Shown piece by piece: positions 8,203-14,541 of a stretch of 18,607 nt of DNA. The notes under the pieces were generated by a model. The model ran no database searches. It had not been told where the DNA came from and was given only the letters and a program-made list of their open reading frames with translations. Source of the stretch: Bordetella parapertussis (lineage in GTDB: Bacteria > Pseudomonadota > Gammaproteobacteria > Burkholderiales > CAIKXV01); NCBI GenBank assembly GCA_945877995.1, contig CAMDXD010000021.1, positions 1 through 18,607 of the forward strand, written 5' to 3'. The position numbers and the translations under genes are program-made. How positions within the stretch are numbered: position 1 is the stretch's first letter; each line of letters opens with the position of its first letter.

Positions 8203-8853
8203 TCAGCGCGACATCACCAGGCGCAGGAATTCCGCGCGGGTGGTGTTCTGCTCAAAGGCGCCGGTAAAGGCGGAACTGGTGGTGGTGGAATTCTGCTTCT
8301 GTACGCCGCGCATCACCATGCACATGTGCGTGGCCTCGATCACCACCGCGACGCCCGCGGGGTTCAGCGTCGACTGGATCGAGTCGCGGATCTGCATGGT
8401 CAGCCGCTCCTGCACCTGCAGGCGGCGGGCAAACACGTCGACCACGCGCGGCAGTTTCGACAACCCGACGATGTAGCCGTTCGGGATGTAGGCGATATGC
8501 GCCTTGCCGAAGAACGGCAGCATGTGGTGCTCGCACAGCGAGTACAGCTCGATGTCCTTGACGATCAGCATCTCGCGATAGTCTTCCTTGAACATCGCCG
8601 AGCGCAGGATCTTCGCGGCATCCAGCCCGTAGCCGTGGGTCAGGAACTGCAGCGCCTTGCCCGCGCGCTCGGGCGTCTTGAGCAGCCCCTCGCGCTGCGG
8701 ATCCTCGCCGATCAGGCCGAGCATGTCGGCGTAGCGCATGGCCAGCTCGACATTGGTCGTCGCGTCGTAGCGGTCGACCTTCTCGTAGCCGCCCTCGACT
8801 TCGGAATCCGGGTCTGAAATGAGGCCGGGCATCTTCGGCAGGTGGTCGTTCAT
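8203..8853 (-). CDS. folE: GTP cyclohydrolase I (type IA)
   Basis: 216 residues, the normal length. It converts GTP to dihydroneopterin triphosphate, the first step of tetrahydrofolate synthesis, as a zinc enzyme in the cytosol. Zinc ligands are visible: Cys107 and His110 in SLCEHHMLPFFGKAHIAYIP, and Cys178 in ATHMCMVMRG; the closing QKQNSTTTSSAFTGAF is typical. The frame continues upstream to 8931, but the ATG at 8853 gives a family-like length and N-terminus; no strong ribosome-binding site decides it. It lies 52 nt after dxs and 29 nt before ribBA. It is the zinc-dependent FolE rather than FolE2. As I recall, many betaproteobacteria carry folE2 beside dxs, so the form found here is notable. 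Confidence 0.93.
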   Translation of the reverse strand: MNDHLPKMPGLISDPDSEVEGGYEKVDRYDATTNVELAMRYADMLGLIGEDPQREGLLKTPERAGKALQFLTHGYGLDAAKILRSAMFKEDYREMLIVKDIELYSLCEHHMLPFFGKAHIAYIPNGYIVGLSKLPRVVDVFARRLQVQERLTMQIRDSIQSTLNPAGVAVVIEATHMCMVMRGVQKQNSTTTSSAFTGAFEQNTTRAEFLRLVMSR

Positions 8854-8905
8854 CTGGGCCAGTTCTGTACGTTTGTCGCGGTGGATCGACGCAAGGTGCG
8901 CGAGG

Positions 8906-10774
8906 CTACATGCGCGCGCGGACCTGCCCAAGGATACCCTCGCTGTCCAACCCGCACTCCTTCAGGAGGCCGGCCGGGTCTCCGTGCTCGACGAAGCTGT
9001 CGGGAAGACCGATCTGGATCGCCTGGCCCGACCAGCCGATGGCAGCGAGGGCCTCGAGCACCGCGCTGCCGGCGCCACCCATCACGACGTTCTCTTCCAC
9101 GGTGACCAGCACGCGATGGCTGGCGGCGAGTTCGCGCACCAGATCCACGTCGAGCGGCTTCACGTAGCGCATGTTCGCCACGGTGGCGTCGAGCACCTCG
9201 GCTGCCTTCAGGCAGGGCGCGACCATGGAGCCAAAGGCGAGGAAGGCTACGTCGCTGCCGCGGCGCCGCACCTCGCCCTTGCCGACCGGGAGCGCGACCA
9301 TCTTCGATTCGACCGGGACACCGGGGCCGTTACCGCGCGGATAGCGCACCGCCGTCGGTGTATCGAGGGTCAAGGCGGTGTAGAGCATCTGCCGCGTCTC
9401 GTTCTCGTCCGAGGGCACCATCACCGTGAGGTTCGGCACGCAGCGCAGGAACGACAGGTCGAACGAACCGTGGTGGGTCGGGCCATCGGCTCCGACCAGG
9501 CCGCCCCGGTCGATCGCGAACAGCACCGGAAGGTTCTGGATGGCCACGTCATGCACCAGCTGGTCGTAGCCGCGCTGCAGGAAGGTCGAGTAGATCGCGA
9601 CCACCGGCTTCATGCCGTCGCAGGCCAGACCGGCCCCGAAGGTCACCGCGTGCTGCTCCGCGATCCCCACATCGAAATATCGGTCGGGATATTCGCGCGA
9701 GAAGCGCACCAGGCCGGAGCCTTCGCGCATCGCCGGCGTGATGCCGACCACCCGTGGGTCGGTGGCGGCCATGTCGCACAGCCAGTCGCCGAACACCTGG
9801 GTGTAGCCAGGTACCGGTGCCGGGACCGGGGCCGCCTTGGCGATGATGCCGGCCGCCGGGTCGAACTTCGACACCCCGTGGTACTGGATCGGGTCGACCT
9901 CGGCCGGCGCGTATCCCTTGCCCTTGCGCGTCACCACGTGCAGGAACTGCAGGCCGCGCAGGTTGCGCAGGTTGTGCAGCGTGCTCGTGAGCGTGTCGAC
10001 GTCATGTCCGTCGACCGGACCGAGGTAGTTGAAGCCGAACTCCTCGAACAGCGTGCCGGGCAGGAGCATGCCCTTCACGTGCTCCTCGGCGCGCTTGGCC
10101 AGTTCCAGCATGCCCGGTGCCGCCGAGAGCACTTTTTCGCCGGCCCGGCGCGCTGCGGTGTAGAAGCGTCCGGACATCAGCCGCGCCAGGTAGTTGTGCA
10201 GGGCCCCGACCGGCTGCGAGATCGACATGTCGTTGTCGTTCAGGATCACCAGCAGGTCGCATTCGGCCGACTCGGCGTTGTTCAGTGCCTCGAACGCAAG
10301 GCCGGCGGACATCGCGCCATCGCCGATGATCGCCACCACACGCCTCGGCTGGTTCATGCGGCGCGCCGCCACGGCCATGCCGAGCGCGGCACTGATCGAC
10401 GTAGACGAATGCGCGACGCCGAACGTGTCGTACCCGCTTTCGTCCCGGCGCGGGAATCCGGCGATACCGCCACGCATGCGCAGCCGATCCATGCCCGCGC
10501 GCCGGCCGGTCAGCACCTTGTGCGCGTAGGTCTGGTGCCCCACGTCCCACACCAGCCGGTCGTCGGGGGTATTGAACACATAGTGCAGCGCGACCGTGAG
10601 CTCGACCGTACCGAGGTTCGAGGACAGGTGCCCCCCGGTGCGCGACACCGACTGCAGCAGGAACTCGCGCAGCTCGTTGCAGAGCTGCGGCAATTGGCGC
10701 CGATCGAGCGTGCGCAGGTCTGCCGGGCTTTCGATCCGGTCGAGCAGTTCGAAGACTTCGTGCGGCTTGTTCAA
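8906..10774 (-). CDS. dxs: 1-deoxy-D-xylulose-5-phosphate synthase
   Basis: 622 residues, the usual size. This thiamine-diphosphate enzyme joins pyruvate and glyceraldehyde-3-phosphate to start the MEP isoprenoid pathway; its product also feeds thiamine and pyridoxal synthesis. Features seen: His49 in RTGGHLSSNLG, WDVGHQTYAHKVLTGR, the ThDP/Mg motif GDGAMSAGLAFEALNNAE starting at 151 and closing at LNDND, and GIAEQHAVTFGAGLA of the pyrimidine domain, followed by the C-terminal transketolase domain. The only start that gives a full N-terminus (MNKPHEVFELLDRIESPADL) is a TTG at 10774, which overlaps the ispA stop as TTGA. This points to translational coupling, with AAGAG a short distance upstream. 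The rare start codon may lower its output relative to IspA. Confidence 0.95.
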   Translation of the reverse strand: MNKPHEVFELLDRIESPADLRTLDRRQLPQLCNELREFLLQSVSRTGGHLSSNLGTVELTVALHYVFNTPDDRLVWDVGHQTYAHKVLTGRRAGMDRLRMRGGIAGFPRRDESGYDTFGVAHSSTSISAALGMAVAARRMNQPRRVVAIIGDGAMSAGLAFEALNNAESAECDLLVILNDNDMSISQPVGALHNYLARLMSGRFYTAARRAGEKVLSAAPGMLELAKRAEEHVKGMLLPGTLFEEFGFNYLGPVDGHDVDTLTSTLHNLRNLRGLQFLHVVTRKGKGYAPAEVDPIQYHGVSKFDPAAGIIAKAAPVPAPVPGYTQVFGDWLCDMAATDPRVVGITPAMREGSGLVRFSREYPDRYFDVGIAEQHAVTFGAGLACDGMKPVVAIYSTFLQRGYDQLVHDVAIQNLPVLFAIDRGGLVGADGPTHHGSFDLSFLRCVPNLTVMVPSDENETRQMLYTALTLDTPTAVRYPRGNGPGVPVESKMVALPVGKGEVRRRGSDVAFLAFGSMVAPCLKAAEVLDATVANMRYVKPLDVDLVRELAASHRVLVTVEENVVMGGAGSAVLEALAAIGWSGQAIQIGLPDSFVEHGDPAGLLKECGLDSEGILGQVRARM

Positions 10775-11673
10775 AATTGTCTCTTCACGATGAAATCGGC
10801 CAGCTGGCCGAGTCGGGCAGCGCCCGGACCGAGCGGAGCCAGCGCGTCATCCGCCTGTGCGCGCAGGTCGCGCGCCCATTCCTTCGCCGCGCGCAGGCCG
10901 AGTACGGTGACGTAGGTCGGCTTGTTCGCTTCGGCATCCTTGCCCGCTGTCTTGCCCAGGGTGGCCGTGCTTGCTTCGGCATCGAGCAGGTCATCGACCA
11001 CCTGGAAAGCTAGCCCGATCGCCTTCGCGAAGCGATCGAGGTGGGCGCGCTCGGCTGCGTCCAGCGGACGTCCGCACAACGCCCCCAATAGTGTCGCACA
11101 TCGGATCAGCGCACCGGTCTTGTGGACATGCATGAATTCGAGTTCGGCGACGTCGAGCGTGCCACCGACCGCTGCCAGATCGGTCGCCTGGCCACCGGCC
11201 ATGCCGCGCGAACCGGACGCCTGTGCCAGCAGCCGGACCATTTCGAGCTGGCGGGCCGGATCGTCCGCGAGCGGCTGTTCCGAGAGCACCTGGAACGCCA
11301 GGCTCTGCAGGGCATCGCCGACCAGCAGTGCCGTGGCCTCGTCGTACTGCACATGGACGGTCGGCTTGCCGCGCCGCAGCGTGTCGTCGTCCATGCAGGG
11401 CATGTCGTCGTGCACCAGTGAGTAGGCGTGGATCAGTTCGACCGCAGCCCCGGCGAGCGCGACGCGTTCGACCGGGGCCTGCACCACGTCTGCTGCGGCA
11501 AAGGCAAGCAGTGGCCGCACGCGCTTGCCACCGCCCGATGCGGCATAGCGCATCGCGGCATGCAGCCTGGCGGGCGCATGCCCAGCATCGGGCAGCACCC
11601 GATCAAGTGCCCGCTCGGCGACCATCTGGTGGGCGCGCATCCACGCCTCGAAACCCGCCGCATCGGCAGACAT
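10771..11673 (-). CDS. ispA: Farnesyl diphosphate synthase (polyprenyl synthetase)
   Basis: 300 residues, matching E. coli IspA in length. It condenses isopentenyl diphosphate with dimethylallyl and geranyl diphosphate. The first Asp-rich motif is DDMPCMDDD (89-97), with the two-residue spacing of bacterial type II FPP synthases, preceded by HAYSLVH, whose aromatic Tyr84 sits at the position that limits chain length. The second Asp-rich motif is DDLLD (227-231). GGGKRVRP (47-54) binds diphosphate. The frame runs upstream to 11745, but the ATG at 11673 gives the family length and has GAGG about 11 nt before it. It sits between xseB (99 nt upstream) and dxs (4-nt overlap), the classic xseB-ispA-dxs arrangement. 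The FPP product is inferred from the motifs; a longer product is less likely. Confidence 0.93.
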   Translation of the reverse strand: MSADAAGFEAWMRAHQMVAERALDRVLPDAGHAPARLHAAMRYAASGGGKRVRPLLAFAAADVVQAPVERVALAGAAVELIHAYSLVHDDMPCMDDDTLRRGKPTVHVQYDEATALLVGDALQSLAFQVLSEQPLADDPARQLEMVRLLAQASGSRGMAGGQATDLAAVGGTLDVAELEFMHVHKTGALIRCATLLGALCGRPLDAAERAHLDRFAKAIGLAFQVVDDLLDAEASTATLGKTAGKDAEANKPTYVTVLGLRAAKEWARDLRAQADDALAPLGPGAARLGQLADFIVKRQF

Positions 11674-11772
11674 CGGCTCGGCTACCTCATGCGCAGGCTG
11701 ACAGGTACATATCCCGAAGATACCTGAGCGCGCCACTAGCGGCAAACGACCTGCCGGGTCGGCCCTGCAGGT

Positions 11773-12114
11773 TCAATCGCGGTCGTCTCCGGCATCGGCG
11801 TCATCGGCGTCATCGAGATCGGCACCACCGGCGGCGGCGCCCGCGCCAGGGGCACCCGGGCGCACCCGCGCGCCTGCAGCATCCAGCGTGAAGTCCTTCA
11901 AAAGGCCGTCCTCGAGGACCTTCACCTGCGACTGGACCGCCTGCAACTGCCCCTGGCACCAGGTCAGCAGTTCGGCACCGCGCCGGTAGTTTTCGAGCGA
12001 TTCCTCCAGCGAAAGCTGGCCGGCTTCCATCGCAGCGACGATCTTCTCGAGTTCCGCCATCGCGGTCTCGAACCGGGCGGGGGCGGCGGAATCTTTTGCA
12101 GAGGGCTTGGCCAT
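11773..12114 (-). CDS. xseB: Exodeoxyribonuclease VII small subunit
   Basis: 113 residues. Residues about 14-76 are the conserved XseB helical hairpin (RFETAMAELEKIVAAMEAGQ, LSLEESLENYRRGAEL, then CQGQLQAVQSQVKVLED). XseB binds several-fold to the catalytic subunit XseA, which is not in this window, to degrade single-stranded DNA into oligonucleotides. The ATG at 12114 has AAGGA close upstream. The protein is about 30 residues longer than usual because of a C-terminal tail rich in Gly/Ala and then Asp, part of it encoded by a 9-bp tandem repeat. It is the first gene of the xseB-ispA-dxs-folE-ribBA string and is divergent from the Rieske remnant. Confidence 0.92.
   Translation of the reverse strand: MAKPSAKDSAAPARFETAMAELEKIVAAMEAGQLSLEESLENYRRGAELLTWCQGQLQAVQSQVKVLEDGLLKDFTLDAAGARVRPGAPGAGAAAGGADLDDADDADAGDDRD
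11791..11814. repeat. Short tandem repeat in the 3' end of xseB
   Basis: Two exact copies of the 9-mer GGCGTCATC (11797-11805 and 11806-11814) are preceded by a partial copy GGCATC. On the coding strand they give the Asp-Asp-Ala repeat of the XseB tail. Copy number could vary by replication slippage without breaking the frame, because the unit is a multiple of three. Confidence 0.6.
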
Positions 12115-12178
12115 CGGTTCCTTGAAGGGTGCGGGCCTGGCGCAGCCGGCGGAGCGGCACGGCGACCACGGGGCGCAG

Positions 12179-12208
12179 AGGCTAGCCGAGCCGGGCCGCC
12201 CGGGTCAA
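12179..12208 (-). promoter_or_regulatory. Candidate sigma-70 promoter for the xseB-ispA-dxs-folE-ribBA operon
   Basis: On the minus strand TTGACC (12208-12203, five of six consensus bases) is followed after 18 nt by TAGCCT (12184-12179, three of six). Transcription would begin near 12172, leaving a leader of roughly 58 nt before the xseB ATG. It is the best -35 in the divergent gap; the -10 is only fair. Confidence 0.42.
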
Positions 12209-12227
12209 CCGCGGGCGGGAGCGTTCG

Positions 12228-12257
12228 TTGCCCGCCCCCCCTGATACAGGGGACAAT
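12228..12257 (+). promoter_or_regulatory. Candidate promoter for the Rieske remnant and the EamA permease
   Basis: TTGCCC (12228-12233) and GACAAT (12252-12257) with an 18-nt spacer match eight of the twelve consensus bases. The start would be near 12264, about 78 nt before the GTG start. The inverted repeat at 12238-12252 lies in the spacer and touches the -10. Weak evidence. Confidence 0.28.
12238..12252. repeat. Inverted repeat CCCCTG-ATA-CAGGGG in the divergent promoter region
   Basis: Two perfect 6-nt arms around a 3-nt centre, placed between the candidate -35 and -10 of the rightward promoter and upstream of the leftward one. This is a plausible operator position for a dimeric regulator; no regulator gene is adjacent. 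It could also be chance in C-rich sequence. Confidence 0.4.
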
Positions 12258-12341
12258 CCGCGTGGCTTTCGGACGCAGGGCTGGGGCTCACGATACTCAG
12301 ATGTGGAAGTGGTTCGTTCGCACGCGCGCCAGGAGGACTCA

Positions 12342-12677
12342 GTGACGGATCTTGCAGGCGTGCAGCGGCGCCGCCCGGCAGCCTCGCAGCGGCCGGTGGG
12401 CTGGTATATCGACCCGACCGTATGGAAGATGGAGGAACACCTGATCTTCGATACAGGCCCGCGCTACATCGGCCATGAGCTGATGGTGCCGGAGCCCGGT
12501 GACTACCGCGTACCGGAGACCGCGCGCGGCGCAGATATCCTCGTGCGCAACACCGGCGGCGTCGAACTGCTGACCTGGCGCCAGGGCCACGACGATGTCG
12601 GCCCCTACCACGCTCCGTACGAGGACGGCATGCAGCACTTCCACGCGTTCGTGCAGCGCCAGCTGCACGGCGGCTAG
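12342..12677 (+). pseudogene. Internally deleted Rieske aromatic-ring-hydroxylating oxygenase alpha subunit (remnant, frame intact)
   Basis: The 111 codons start with GTG, preceded by a strong AGGAGG 5 nt upstream. Residues about 20-77 (VGWYIDPTVWKMEEHLIFDT, then GPRYIGHELMVPEPGDY and ILVRNTGGVELL) match the start of Rieske oxygenase alpha subunits up to the point where the family normally continues with a Cys-X-His iron-sulfur ligand pair. Instead the frame passes straight into TWRQGHDDVGPYHAPYEDGMQHFHAF, which resembles the extreme C-terminus of the same family. The whole Rieske centre and the mononuclear iron site are absent, a loss of very roughly 250 codons relative to the usual length, with the join near 12573-12590. 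No catalysis is possible. It could be a decayed gene, a retained short protein or an assembly collapse. It lies 15 nt before the EamA gene. Confidence 0.72.
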
Positions 12678-12692
12678 CAGGTCGCCACCCGC

Positions 12693-13562
12693 GTGGCAGC
12701 CCTGTGGATGGTCGTCTCCGGGCTGTTGTTCACCGCCCATGGAGTGTTCGTCAAGCTGGCTGCCGACCGCTTCGGGCTGGGCGAGCTGATGCTCTACCGC
12801 AGCCTGTTCATCGTGGTCGCGATCGTGCTGTTTACCCGCCTGGCCGGGTGGCCGCTGCACACACCGCACTGGCGCGGGCACCTGTTGCGCAGCATCGCGG
12901 GCGTGGTCTCGATGCTGCTGTTCTTCGCCTGCCTGGCGCATGCACCACTGGCCACCGCGGTCACGCTCAATTACACCTCGCCGCTGTTCCTCGCACTGAT
13001 CACCGGCCTGCTGCTGCGGGAGCGGCTATCGCTGCCCGCCGTCGTGGCAATCGCGACCGGCTTCGCCGGCGTGCTGGCCCTGCTGCAACCCTGGGCCGAA
13101 GGTTCGTCGCTCGGGCCGGGCCTGCTCGGCCTGGCCGGCGGGGCGGTTGCGGCAATCGCCTATCTCGGCGTCCGGCAGCTCGGCGCGGCTGGTGAACCGG
13201 AGTGGCGGACCGTGTTCTATTTCGCGCTGCTCGGACTGGTGGCAGGCGCCGCAGCGCTGCCGTTCACCGGCGCGACGCCGGTACGCACGTCCGACCTGCC
13301 GCTGCTGGCGGCCATCGGCGCCTGTGCACTCGCCTCTCAGCTGGCGATGACCTGCGCCTACTCGCGAGGTGCGACCCTGGTCGTGGCGACGCTGTCCTAC
13401 TGCGGCGTGCTGTTTGCCGGCCTGTACGACCTGTTAGCGACCGGCGAGGCGCCAACGGCCGCAGGCTGGCTGGGCATGTCGCTGATCGCCAGCGCCGGCG
13501 TGCTGTCGGTCGTTGCACGGCGCGCGCCGCCGCCGAGGGCTATACACTCGAAGCCCCGGTGA
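12693..13562 (+). CDS. EamA/DMT-superfamily membrane permease
   Basis: 289 residues with ten hydrophobic segments arranged as two EamA repeats (residues about 1-130 and 133-278), the layout of drug/metabolite transporters such as RhaT- or YdcZ-like exporters. Recognisable parts are LLFTAHGVFVKLAADRFGLGE, LMLYRSLF and TAVTLNYTSPLFLALITGLL in the first repeat and ACALASQLAMTCAYSRGATL in the second. It probably exports or imports a small metabolite across the inner membrane; the substrate cannot be deduced. The start is a GTG at 12693; an ATG at 12708 would shorten the first helix by five residues and is a real alternative, as neither has a strong ribosome-binding site. It is 15 nt behind the Rieske remnant, so probably co-transcribed with it. 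Confidence 0.88.
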   Translation: MAALWMVVSGLLFTAHGVFVKLAADRFGLGELMLYRSLFIVVAIVLFTRLAGWPLHTPHWRGHLLRSIAGVVSMLLFFACLAHAPLATAVTLNYTSPLFLALITGLLLRERLSLPAVVAIATGFAGVLALLQPWAEGSSLGPGLLGLAGGAVAAIAYLGVRQLGAAGEPEWRTVFYFALLGLVAGAAALPFTGATPVRTSDLPLLAAIGACALASQLAMTCAYSRGATLVVATLSYCGVLFAGLYDLLATGEAPTAAGWLGMSLIASAGVLSVVARRAPPPRAIHSKPR

Positions 13563-13620
13563 CCAGCCGGCTTCCCGCGGCGCAGAGCCGCCCCCCAGGC
13601 CCGAGGACGACCACACCCAG

Positions 13621-14487
13621 ATGAACCACCACACCCTGATCAGCACCGAGGCGCTCGCCGCGAACCTGTCCGATCCCGATCTCGTCGTGTTCGACTGCAG
13701 GCATGACCTGATGGACGTCCAGGCCGGCCGCAACGCGTATGCGGCCGACCACATTCCCGGTGCACGGTTCGCCCACCTCGACGAGAACCTGTCCGGTGCC
13801 AAGACCGGGCACTCCGGCCGCCATCCGCTGCCGGATATCGTCGCCCTTTCGAACTGGCTGGGCCAGCAGGGCGTCGCCGCGGGCAAGCAGGTCGTGACCT
13901 ACGACGCGAGCGGCGGTTTCTTTGCCGCTCGCCTGTGGTGGATGCTGCGCTGGATGGGCCACGACACCGTAGCCGTGCTCGACGGCGGGCTGCCGAAATG
14001 GAAGCTCGAGAATCGCCCCCTGACGCAGGCTGCCCCGCACAGCGAGCCCGCGACGTTCACGCCGCGTGCGCAAGACGGACTGCGGGTCGATGTATCGACC
14101 GTACTGCAGAACCTGCGCTCACCGGACATGCTGATCGTCGACGCCCGCACGCCGGAGCGGTTCGCTGGCCTGAACGAGACGATGGACCCGGTCGGCGGGC
14201 ATATCCCCGGCGCGGTAAACCGCTTCTTCCAGTCCAACCTCGAGAGCAACGGCACGTTCAAGCCGGCCAGCACGCTGCACCGCGAATTCATCGACCTGAT
14301 GAACGGGCATGCGCCGGAGCAGATCGTCCACCAGTGCGGGTCCGGCGTGACCGCCTGCCACAACGTGCTGGCCATGGAGGTGGCCGGGCTCGAGGGCTCG
14401 CGGCTCTACCCAGGCTCGTGGAGCGAATGGTGCGCCGACCGGTCACGGCCGATGGAGCCGCAGCCGGCGAAGGCGCCACCCGCCTAG
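13621..14487 (+). CDS. sseA: Two-domain sulfurtransferase, 3-mercaptopyruvate type
   Basis: 288 residues with two rhodanese domains, the N-terminal non-catalytic one (about 5-130) and the C-terminal catalytic one (about 160-278). The active-site loop is CGSGVTAC with catalytic Cys239; CGSGVT is typical of 3-mercaptopyruvate sulfurtransferases, whereas thiosulfate sulfurtransferases carry CRKGVT. It moves sulfur from mercaptopyruvate to thiols or cyanide. Other family marks are HIPGARF (44-50), DGGLPKW (121-127), VDARTPERF and GGHIPGAVN. The ATG at 13621 is chosen because homology begins there; the frame is open further upstream, inside the end of the permease gene. The gap to that gene is 58 nt with no clear promoter, although TATACAC occurs at 13539-13545 without a well-spaced -35. 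Enzyme subtype is likely but not proven. Confidence 0.88.
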   Translation: MNHHTLISTEALAANLSDPDLVVFDCRHDLMDVQAGRNAYAADHIPGARFAHLDENLSGAKTGHSGRHPLPDIVALSNWLGQQGVAAGKQVVTYDASGGFFAARLWWMLRWMGHDTVAVLDGGLPKWKLENRPLTQAAPHSEPATFTPRAQDGLRVDVSTVLQNLRSPDMLIVDARTPERFAGLNETMDPVGGHIPGAVNRFFQSNLESNGTFKPASTLHREFIDLMNGHAPEQIVHQCGSGVTACHNVLAMEVAGLEGSRLYPGSWSEWCADRSRPMEPQPAKAPPA

Positions 14488-14504
14488 ACACGGCCGCACG
14501 GAAG

Positions 14505-14530
14505 CTGCAGGGGGCGAAGGCCCCGTGCAG
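14505..14530. terminator. Strong hairpin between convergent sseA and pntB
   Basis: Eleven-nt arms CTGCAGGGGGC and GCCCCGTGCAG pair with a single mismatch around a 4-nt GAAG loop. It sits 17 nt after the sseA stop and 11 nt from the pntB stop, so it could end transcripts from both sides. No T-run follows on either strand, as is frequent in GC-rich genomes. Confidence 0.6.
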
Positions 14531-14541
14531 CCCGGTGTTTC

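Noticed and set aside
8819..10915. Long plus-strand open frame (about 700 codons) opposite dxs
   Set aside because: It is an antisense shadow. The translation is His/Arg/Gln-rich with no recognisable domain, while the minus strand encodes a complete Dxs with all motifs. Long antisense frames are common in GC-rich coding DNA.
11674..11745. Longer IspA start at 11745
   Set aside because: The extra 24 residues do not resemble the family N-terminus, and the ATG at 11673 gives the standard 300 residues with an upstream GAGG.
12228..12341. ATG or other upstream starts for the Rieske remnant
   Set aside because: The frame is open further upstream, but the residues before the GTG at 12342 are unlike the family and overlap the promoter region; the GTG has AGGAGG at ideal spacing.
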